This document shows, piece by piece, positions 6,819 to 11,703 of a stretch of 11,703 nucleotides of DNA. Position numbers and translations under genes: made by a program. Source of the DNA: Bacillota bacterium (lineage in GTDB: Bacteria; Bacillota_E; JAJZYS01; JAJYTV01); the NCBI GenBank assembly GCA_021845645.1, contig JAJZVM010000128.1, positions 1 to 11,703 on the forward strand, given 5' to 3'. The notes below the pieces were generated by a model. It was given only the letters and a program-made list of their open reading frames with translations. It was not told the DNA's origin and did no database searches. Each line of letters begins with the position of its first letter. Position 1 is the stretch's first letter.

Positions 6819-6909
6819 CGGCACAGGACACCTGCAGCGCCATGTCGTATGCGAACGGCCAACTTGGCAGGCGCCTTGACGGCGCCGCAAAGGTGGACCC
6901 ACGTTGGAT

Positions 6910-6931
6910 GTCACCTGCGTGAACGGGTGAC
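6910..6931. promoter_or_regulatory. Inverted repeat upstream of the VOC gene
   Basis: GTCACC, ten bases, GGTGAC. It shares the 9-base string ACCTGCGTG (6913-6921) and the GTCAC/GTGAC theme with a dyad at 8174-8189 upstream of the flavin reductase gene. It may be an operator or an RNA hairpin. Confidence 0.35.
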
Positions 6932-7094
6932 CTGTACCATGCCGCCCGCCGACGCAGGCAGCCCACGCGCTGGCGGTCATGAATAACCCGGCTGGGCACG
7001 GCAGTCCGGCACGGACGGCGCGTGGAAGATGGACCTCAAGCAGGAGGCTGCTCGGCAGCGAACGATCCGTCCTCGGGCGTCTGCGTTCCCCCAG

Positions 7095-7103
7095 GGGAGG
7101 AGG
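7095..7103 (+). promoter_or_regulatory. Ribosome binding site that sets the VOC start
   Basis: GGGGAGGAG, five bases before the ATG at 7109. The in-frame ATG at 7022 lacks such a site and would add 29 residues with no fold character. Confidence 0.85.
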
Positions 7104-7108
7104 CGTGT

Positions 7109-7516
7109 ATGGAACGATCCGATGTCAGCCTGTACCGGGTGATCCTGCCCGTATCGGACATCGAGCGGGCGGCGAGGTTCTATGCGGATGTGCTACTCGT
7201 GGCCGGCGAACGCGTTTCGTCGGGCCGGCACTACTTCGACTGCGGCGGGGCGATCCTCGCCTGCTACGATCCGGTGGCGGATGGCGACGAGCTTGGCGAC
7301 GGTTGGCGTCACCATCCGAAGCAGTATATCTACTTCGCGGTGGACGACCTTGCGGCCACCAGACGGCGCGCCATCGAGGCCGGCGCGCAAGACCTCACGG
7401 AGGTCGGCAAGTTCCCCTGGGGCGAGACAGCGTTCTACGCGCTCGATCCCTTCGACAACCCCATCTGCTTTGTGCTGGTCTCGACCGAATTCAGGGGCGG
7501 ACGGTACATTGGATAG
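7109..7516 (+). CDS. VOC (glyoxalase/bleomycin resistance) superfamily protein
   Basis: Small cytoplasmic protein of 135 aa, one vicinal-oxygen-chelate domain made of two beta-alpha-beta-beta-beta units: YRVILPVSDIERAARFYADV (9-28) begins the first, and YIYFAVDDLAATRRRAIEAG (73-92) the second. Length suits the family. The usual metal ligands are not evident: there is no His on the first strand of either unit (residues 9-14 and 73-78), and the final strand reads NPICFVLVS (117-125) where enzymes of the family usually have Glu. It may therefore be a ligand-binding or metal-free member rather than a glyoxalase or dioxygenase. It converges with the flavin reductase gene, leaving a 39-base gap with no clear terminator. 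Family call good, function open. Confidence 0.83.
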   Translation: MERSDVSLYRVILPVSDIERAARFYADVLLVAGERVSSGRHYFDCGGAILACYDPVADGDELGDGWRHHPKQYIYFAVDDLAATRRRAIEAGAQDLTEVGKFPWGETAFYALDPFDNPICFVLVSTEFRGGRYIG

Positions 7517-7555
7517 GCGACCGCCCTGTCTCGGGCCGATGGCGACGTGCGCTCT

Positions 7556-8029
7556 TCAGTCGACGGTCGTGTAGCGCGATCGGAAGTAGACGAGGGGTTG
7601 CGCATCGCCTTGACCGTCCAGATGCAGCACCCGGCCAAGGAACAGGGTGTGGTCCTGCGCCAATACTTCGTCCGTCACCTCGCATTCGAGGTGGCCGATG
7701 GCGCCATCCAGCCAGGGCAGGCCGCCAGGGCTGGGGTGCCAGACGATCCCTTGGAGCGCCTGCCCCGGGTCCTTGAAGCGCTGGGCGAAATGGACGGACA
7801 CGTCCTGCTGCGTCGCCGCCAGGAAGGAGACGGCGAAGCGCCTCGAGCCGCTGATGATCGCGTGGGAGTCGTTATCCCGGCCGATCGAGACGAGGACGAG
7901 CGGCGGCTCGAGCGAAACGGAGAGGAAGGCGTTGGCCGTCATGCCGTGCGGGCCTTGTGGTCCGGCGCAGGTGATGACCGAAACACCGGTGGCCCAGTTG
8001 CCCATCAGACGGTGAAACTCTTGCGGCAA
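7556..8029 (-). CDS. Flavin reductase-like FMN-binding protein
   Basis: Predicted cytoplasmic FMN-binding split-barrel protein, 157 aa, of the group that supplies reduced flavin to two-component monooxygenases. Diagnostic stretches: MGNWATGVSVIT (9-20), then GMTANAFLSVSLEPPLVLV (29-47), the flavin-binding core, and GRVLHLDGQG near the end. The start is uncertain. Reading back from the TTG at 8029 (LPQEFHRL, matching the usual N terminus) there is no ATG, GTG or TTG before an in-frame TAG at 8125-8123. The only other choice is the ATG at residue 9, which would cut the first helix. No good ribosome site lies just before the TTG; a purine-rich GGGAAGAAG is far upstream, beyond a hairpin at 8043-8060. 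No monooxygenase gene is in the window, so its partner is unknown. Confidence 0.83.
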   Translation of the reverse strand: MPQEFHRLMGNWATGVSVITCAGPQGPHGMTANAFLSVSLEPPLVLVSIGRDNDSHAIISGSRRFAVSFLAATQQDVSVHFAQRFKDPGQALQGIVWHPSPGGLPWLDGAIGHLECEVTDEVLAQDHTLFLGRVLHLDGQGDAQPLVYFRSRYTTVD

Positions 8030-8042
8030 AGACGTAGACGGC

Positions 8043-8060
8043 GCCCGGGAGAGGCCGGGC
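8043..8060 (-). repeat. Hairpin in the flavin reductase 5' region
   Basis: GCCCGG (8043-8048) and CCGGGC (8055-8060) form a 6-bp stem with a 6-base loop. On the - strand it lies between the purine-rich stretch GGGAAGAAG and the TTG at 8029. It could influence translation, but this is speculative. Confidence 0.35.
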
Positions 8061-8173
8061 TTCTTCCCTTCGTGAGAAAGTGGCGCGCGACCAGATGGCC
8101 AAGGGACCGTGCGCCAGGTGGCCTACGCTATCCACCATATGCTATCACCATTGCCGTGTCCGTGTGGCCCGGA

Positions 8174-8189
8174 GTGACCTGCGTGTCAC
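8174..8189. promoter_or_regulatory. Inverted repeat upstream of the flavin reductase gene
   Basis: GTGAC (8174-8178), six bases CTGCGT, GTCAC (8185-8189). It lies between the terminator of the binding-protein gene and the flavin reductase gene, where the promoter of the latter should be. The central ACCTGCGTG (8177-8185) also occurs in the dyad at 6910-6931. Confidence 0.35.
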
Positions 8190-8197
8190 GAGGCAAG

Positions 8198-8234
8198 AAT
8201 AGCGCCCCGCCGCGGTCCACGGCGGGGCGCTATT
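8198..8234 (-). terminator. Strong intrinsic terminator-like hairpin of the racemase-TetR-SBP unit
   Basis: A perfect 15-bp stem, AATAGCGCCCCGCCG (8198-8212) and CGGCGGGGCGCTATT (8220-8234), with a 7-base loop. On the - strand it begins 5 bases after the binding-protein stop codon and ends in ATTCTTG. The tail is short in Ts, but the stem is the strongest in the window and its position is right. Confidence 0.85.
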
Positions 8235-8239
8235 TGCCG

Positions 8240-9883
8240 CTACCGTTTGGGCGGGCGCCAGGCGTTCGCGTCCCAAAGCGTTCCCGTGTAGGCGCTAAGG
8301 GCCACATGGGATAGCTTGACCGGATTGTAGGCCGCCTCGGTGGAGATATAGAAAAGCGGCACCATCGGCAGGTCCTGGTAGAGCTGCATCTGCACCTGAC
8401 GGTAGTCCTGCGCGCGCAGGGACTGGTTCATCTGGTTCAGCGCATCCTGCGTCCAGGCGTTGACATTCTGATTCTGGTAGCCCGAGAAGTCGTCACCCTG
8501 GTGGTACGGGCTGCCTAGCTCAGAGTTCCAGATCGCCGCGTCGTCCGGGTCAACGTTGTTCATCAGACCGAACTCGCCGACCTGGTAGGTGCCCTGCGCG
8601 AGCATGCCGTTCGGACCGAACAGCGCCTGCGTCGTGAAATACACCGGCAGAACGCGGATTCCGGCCTGCGCCTCCTCGCTGCTGACATACTTCATGATCG
8701 CCACGTGCAGCGGGGTGTGGGTCAGGGAGACGTCCAGGATGAGCTCCTGCCCGTTCTTCTGGAAGTAGCCGTCGCTGCCGATCTGCCAGCCGTCCTGCTG
8801 CAGGGCGGCGCGCGCCTGGGCGATGTTCTGCTTCACCACCGGCACCTTGGGATTGAAAGCCCAGCTCCACGGCGGCTGGTCCGACGTGGCCACCTGCCAG
8901 CGGTCGCCCGAGATGCGGGCGGCGATCTGCTGGCGATTGAGCGCGAGGTAGAACGCGCGACGGACGGCGAGGTCGCCGGCGATGGGATCGCGCAGGTTGA
9001 ACGTGAACTGCTCGAAGACCGCGCTAGGCACGCTTGCGACGACAAGGTGCCGTCCCCGCAAGGTGTGCACCTCGGGGGTGCTCAGCGTGAGGAGATCGGC
9101 CAGGTCCACCTCATGCTTCTGCAGGGCGGCGACGAGGTCCGACTGACGGCTGTAGGACGAGACCACGATCTCCTTGAAGGTCGGGCGCGGCCCATCCTGC
9201 CCCGCGTAATAGGGGTTCGGCACGAGGACCACCTTGGACGCGCCGTACTGGTGTACGGCATACGGACCCGTGGACAGCGGATGGCGGTTGTAGGACTTGT
9301 CCGTCGCGATGGTCGCGACGCGGCCGTGCAGGGCGTGCCAGGGCAGAAGCTCCGAGAACAGGGTCTGCCAGGCCGCGAACGTTCCGTGCATGTGCACCAC
9401 GGCGGTGACGCGGTTCGGCGTGTCGATCGCCGTGATCTGGTTGTAACCGGCTTGGTAGGCGCCGTTGCCGGGTTCCATGATGGCCTGCCAGGTGAAGCGG
9501 ATGTCCTTGGCGGTCAAGGGTTTCCGGTCCGACCACCTGAGGCCGCGGCGAAGGCGGTAGACGATGGTCACGTCGGCCTCCGGGCCAGGCGTGCCGACGA
9601 TGGTGATGCGGGGAGCGGCGGCAAGGAGGTCCGGCCGCCAGACGTAATGCAGATGCCCGCCTACCGTGGCGGGCCGATAGCTCATCAGGCCGTCCGAGGT
9701 GGCGCCGAGGACGTCCGAAGCGGCCTGCGTACTGGCCAGGAGGGGATCCAGGCTGCCGAAGGAGCCCAGGATACCCACATTCAGAACGGACGGCGCTGCG
9801 GGCGCCGCGGACGCAGCCTGCACACTCCCGCCCCAGGTCAGCATGAGGCCGAGGGCGGTCGCGATGACTGCATGGCGCTGCAA
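8240..9883 (-). CDS. Secreted family-5 solute-binding protein (peptide/nickel ABC type)
   Basis: Extracytoplasmic binding protein of the SBP_bac_5 family, which delivers oligopeptides, metals or other solutes to an ABC importer. It has 547 aa, counted from a TTG at 9883, chosen because GGAGGTGT (9888-9895) sits just upstream; the longer frame to 9913 has no such site. Residues 2-25 form a signal peptide: QRH, then a hydrophobic run AVIATALGLMLTW, then SVQA before a likely cleavage. There is no cysteine anywhere in the protein, so no lipobox. Family marks are VYRLRRGLRWSDRKPLTA (108-125), followed by KDIRFTW, and VRRAFYLALNRQQI (307-320). It follows the TetR gene by 33 bases and ends at a strong hairpin. 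No permease or ATPase gene is present downstream, and none lies upstream within the window. Ligand unknown; peptides or acylated amino acids are plausible from context. Confidence 0.9.
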   Translation of the reverse strand: MQRHAVIATALGLMLTWGGSVQAASAAPAAPSVLNVGILGSFGSLDPLLASTQAASDVLGATSDGLMSYRPATVGGHLHYVWRPDLLAAAPRITIVGTPGPEADVTIVYRLRRGLRWSDRKPLTAKDIRFTWQAIMEPGNGAYQAGYNQITAIDTPNRVTAVVHMHGTFAAWQTLFSELLPWHALHGRVATIATDKSYNRHPLSTGPYAVHQYGASKVVLVPNPYYAGQDGPRPTFKEIVVSSYSRQSDLVAALQKHEVDLADLLTLSTPEVHTLRGRHLVVASVPSAVFEQFTFNLRDPIAGDLAVRRAFYLALNRQQIAARISGDRWQVATSDQPPWSWAFNPKVPVVKQNIAQARAALQQDGWQIGSDGYFQKNGQELILDVSLTHTPLHVAIMKYVSSEEAQAGIRVLPVYFTTQALFGPNGMLAQGTYQVGEFGLMNNVDPDDAAIWNSELGSPYHQGDDFSGYQNQNVNAWTQDALNQMNQSLRAQDYRQVQMQLYQDLPMVPLFYISTEAAYNPVKLSHVALSAYTGTLWDANAWRPPKR

Positions 9884-9887
9884 CGAA

Positions 9888-9895
9888 ACACCTCC
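9888..9895 (-). promoter_or_regulatory. Ribosome binding site that sets the TTG start of the binding protein
   Basis: GGAGGTGT on the - strand, four bases before the TTG at 9883-9881. It places the start so that the product opens directly with a short n-region and signal peptide core. Confidence 0.8.
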
Positions 9896-9916
9896 AGATG
9901 GTGGAGTCCACACCCT

Positions 9917-10540
9917 CTATGACGGTTCGGGCCCGTATTCCTCAACAGCGATCGCCTGTCCACCCACGGCCCACAGCAAGAACCGGCGCACCTCGTCGTC
10001 TTCCTGCTCCGCTACGCCGTCCCCGCGCAGGCCGTAAACGAGCGCCTCGCGCATCGCGCCCAGCACGAGGCGGGCGCGCAGGGCGGAATCGCCCGGCGGG
10101 ATCAGCCCGTCCTGTGCGGCTTCGGACAGGTCGGTGGCCAGGAGCCCGAGGAGCTCGGCCTCGATCACATCGAGCCGTTCCTGCACGGCTCTTGTCGCGC
10201 CGGACGCCTGAAGCAGCACAATCGATGCGAGATCGCGCCGCTGCCGAAAGCACTGGAGAACGGCCTGCACCGAACGGTCCAGTTTGACGAGCACGCTTGC
10301 GGCGCCGTGGCGCCGCTGCCGCACCTCCTGCAGCACCTCGTCGTAGAGCAGGGCGATCAGCTGGGCGAAGCACTGCTCCTTCGAGGGGAAGTAGAGGTAG
10401 AACGTGCCGGTGGCCACGCCCGCCCGCCGGGCGATCGCCGCGACGGTCGCGGCGTGGTAGCCCTGCTGGGCGAAGACGCTGGCGGCCGCGGCGAGGAGCG
10501 CATCCTGGCGGCTCAGCGGGCCTTCCCTGGATCTATCCAT
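9917..10540 (-). CDS. TetR-family transcriptional regulator
   Basis: One-component repressor of 207 aa. The N-terminal helix-turn-helix spans about residues 9-56, with VFAQQGYHAATVAAIARRAG (22-41) and VATGTFYLYFPSKEQCF (42-58), the classic TetR signature. The remaining helical region would bind an effector, which cannot be named. The ATG follows the TAG of the enolase-superfamily gene with no gap (TAGATG), so translation is probably coupled; the ribosome site inside the upstream gene is weak. The gene lies between the racemase-like gene and the solute-binding protein gene in the same direction, so it likely autoregulates this unit. A DNA site would be expected upstream of 11650, mostly beyond the window edge. 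Confidence 0.93.
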   Translation of the reverse strand: MDRSREGPLSRQDALLAAAASVFAQQGYHAATVAAIARRAGVATGTFYLYFPSKEQCFAQLIALLYDEVLQEVRQRRHGAASVLVKLDRSVQAVLQCFRQRRDLASIVLLQASGATRAVQERLDVIEAELLGLLATDLSEAAQDGLIPPGDSALRARLVLGAMREALVYGLRGDGVAEQEDDEVRRFLLWAVGGQAIAVEEYGPEPS

Positions 10541-11650
10541 CTAGCGCCGCAGCGTCCAGTGGGCGTGGGCCATCGATCGTACCATGTCCTCGCGTACCTT
10601 GTGCCCAAGGCCGGGCCTGTCCGGCACCTGTATGGTGCCCTCGGACGATACGGTCACTTCGGGTTCGATGATGTCCTCCTGCCAGTAGCGGCTGCTTGCG
10701 GCGGTGTCGCCAGGAAGGGTGAAGCCAGGCAAGGTGGTGATCGCGACGTTGTGCAGCCTTCCCACCCCCGATTCCAGCATACCGCCGCACCAGACGGGCC
10801 AGCCGGCCGCCTGGCAGAGGTTGTGGCTCCTGATGGACTGCGTGAGTCCCCCGAGCCGGCCGATCTTGATGTTGAGGATGCGCCCCGAGCCCAGCGAGAT
10901 CGCCTTCCTGAGGTCCTCCGGCCCGTGGATGCTCTCATCGAGGCAGATGGGCGTCTTGAGCTGCCTCTGCAGCGTGGCGTGGTCGATGATGTCGTCGTAG
11001 GAGAGGGGCTGCTCGATCATCATGAGGTCGAGTTCGTCCAGCCGCTGCAGCAGCGGCAGGTCCTCGAGCGTGTAGGCGGAGTTCGCGTCCGCCATCATCG
11101 GGATCTGGCCGAACTCCCTGCGCACCGCCTTGAGCCGGTCGTAGTCGACGCCAGGCTTGACCTTGATCTTGAACCGCCTATACCCTTCACCGAGGAAGCG
11201 CTCCACCTGCTTCAGGAGGAGTGCTTCCGTCGGCTCGATGCCGATCGAGATGCCGACCTCGATCTCCTGCCGCGTGCCGCCCAAGGCGCGGCTGAGCGGC
11301 AGTCCGAGCTCCTGCGCGTAGAGGTCCCACACGGCGCCCTCGAGGCCGGCCTTGGCCATCTGGTGGCCGCGCACCTGAGCCAGGCGCTCCTGCAGGTCGT
11401 CCGGGTGGGTGATGGGCGCCTTGAGGGCCCAGGGGACCAGGTAGTCGTGGAGCACGGACTGCGCCGTCGCCACGGTCTCATAGCAGTAGAAGGGATCGCG
11501 GGAGACGGTCACCTCGCCCCAGCCGGTGAAATCGTCGGTCTCGGCGCGCACCAGCAGGAACTCCCGGTCGTCTTCCCGACCGAAGCTGGTCTCGAAAGGA
11601 TGCCGAAGACGCATCCGCAAGGCGAAGATCTCGACCTGACGCAGTTGCAC
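10541..11650 (-). CDS. Enolase-superfamily N-succinylamino acid racemase / o-succinylbenzoate synthase
   Basis: Cytoplasmic TIM-barrel enzyme of the NSAR/OSBS subfamily (369 aa, normal length). Members interconvert D- and L-N-succinylamino acids and may also make o-succinylbenzoate for menaquinone. All catalytic elements are visible, counting the start codon as 1: KIK (K161, K163), metal ligands D188 in ADAN, E213 in MIEQPL and D238 in CLDES, and K262 in NIKIGRLGG. R265, three residues after that lysine, matches the Arg reported as typical of promiscuous NSAR/OSBS enzymes. The GTG at 11650 is chosen because GGGAG (11660-11664) lies nine bases upstream and the product opens QLRQVEIFALRM, like relatives. 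An in-frame TGA at 11701-11699 bounds the longer options. It is first of a three-gene set with TetR and a solute-binding protein. No other menaquinone gene is near, so racemase activity is favoured. Confidence 0.9.
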   Translation of the reverse strand: MQLRQVEIFALRMRLRHPFETSFGREDDREFLLVRAETDDFTGWGEVTVSRDPFYCYETVATAQSVLHDYLVPWALKAPITHPDDLQERLAQVRGHQMAKAGLEGAVWDLYAQELGLPLSRALGGTRQEIEVGISIGIEPTEALLLKQVERFLGEGYRRFKIKVKPGVDYDRLKAVRREFGQIPMMADANSAYTLEDLPLLQRLDELDLMMIEQPLSYDDIIDHATLQRQLKTPICLDESIHGPEDLRKAISLGSGRILNIKIGRLGGLTQSIRSHNLCQAAGWPVWCGGMLESGVGRLHNVAITTLPGFTLPGDTAASSRYWQEDIIEPEVTVSSEGTIQVPDRPGLGHKVREDMVRSMAHAHWTLRR

Positions 11651-11659
11651 GGGTGAAGG

Positions 11660-11664
11660 CTCCC
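11660..11664 (-). promoter_or_regulatory. Ribosome binding site of the NSAR/OSBS gene
   Basis: GGGAG on the - strand (within GGAAGGGAG), nine bases before the GTG at 11650-11648. It favours this start over in-frame GTG codons at 11674 and 11692, which lack sites. Confidence 0.6.
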
Positions 11665-11703
11665 TTCCAAGCACGGTAAGGGAGACTTCCACTCGCGGTC
11701 AGG

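Larger units (their letters stand above)
6819..7108. other. 290-base gap between the Fsr-type and VOC genes
   Basis: No convincing gene on either strand. It holds two small dyads: GGCGCC (6870-6875) and GGCGCC (6881-6886) around TTGAC, and GTCACC (6910-6915) with GGTGAC (6926-6931). Neither has a T tract, so no terminator for the MFS gene is evident. The right end carries the VOC ribosome site. The promoter of the VOC gene should lie here, but I cannot place it with confidence. Confidence 0.5.

Noticed and set aside
6887..6903. AAAGGTGGACCCACG, which recalls the T-box antiterminator sequence
   Set aside because: It departs from the consensus, no stem I or terminator surrounds it, and the downstream gene is not an amino-acid or tRNA synthetase gene.
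8174..8189. A CRP/FNR-type site
   Set aside because: The GTGA and TCAC half sites are eight bases apart instead of six, and the FNR half-site sequence does not match.
8705..9922. A 405-codon open frame on the + strand opposite the solute-binding protein gene
   Set aside because: It is an antisense shadow of a gene with clear SBP family motifs and signal peptide.
10541..11650. Dedicated menaquinone o-succinylbenzoate synthase (menC)
   Set aside because: No men genes adjoin it and R265 after the catalytic lysine marks the promiscuous NSAR/OSBS group; the activity is not excluded, so no gene symbol was given.
10307..11656. A 449-codon open frame on the + strand opposite the NSAR/OSBS and TetR genes
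   Set aside because: It mirrors conserved enzyme genes on the other strand and its product shows no family features; long antisense frames are expected at this GC content.
1..11703. CRISPR arrays, tRNA or rRNA genes, insertion sequences, attachment sites
   Set aside because: No regularly spaced repeats, no tRNA-like cloverleaf, and no transposase, integrase or terminal repeats were seen on either strand.

Overview
This is a GC-rich (roughly two-thirds G+C by eye), gene-dense bacterial chromosome segment. It has strong GGAGG-type ribosome binding sites and frequent GTG or TTG starts. I see no rRNA, tRNA, CRISPR array, insertion sequence or phage gene. Strong Shine-Dalgarno sites, a succinyl-CoA synthetase gene pair and a promiscuous-type N-succinylamino acid racemase homologue would suit a high-GC Firmicute-like or related lineage. 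The sequence does not settle the taxonomy.

Layout from left to right. (1) 1-1723, + strand: the 3' part of sucC followed one base later by complete sucD, ending in a perfect 10-bp hairpin with a TTCG loop. (2) 1787-2809, - strand: a D-cysteine desulfhydrase-type PLP enzyme. (3) 3068-4315, + strand: a 12-TM MFS exporter of the EntS/Mef type, preceded by a structured leader and followed by a terminator-like hairpin that looks two-way. (4) 4397-4672, - strand: a 91-residue protein I do not recognise, divergent from the next pair. (5) 4807-6818, + strand: a DapA-superfamily aldolase most like 4-hydroxy-2-oxoglutarate aldolase, overlapping by ATGA an MFS transporter of the fosmidomycin-resistance (Fsr) type. 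(6) 7109-7516 (+) and 7556-8029 (-): a small VOC-fold protein and a flavin reductase-type FMN-binding protein facing each other. (7) 11650-8240, - strand: a compact unit of N-succinylamino acid racemase/o-succinylbenzoate synthase-type enolase-superfamily enzyme, TetR-family regulator and secreted family-5 solute-binding protein, ending in a 15-bp perfect stem terminator.

Working together: sucCD supplies the succinyl-CoA/succinate step of central metabolism. The rest looks like small scavenging modules for unusual amino acids and 2-oxo acids. These are D-cysteine breakdown, an aldolase with its own transporter, and an amino-acid racemase unit with a regulator and a peptide-type binding protein. 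Every family here is known. The novelty, if any, lies in the combinations and in a few residue-level departures: SucD Thr in place of the conserved Cys, the aldolase lacking the DapA Arg, and a binding protein with neither lipobox nor permease. I found no clear evidence of a wholly new system.
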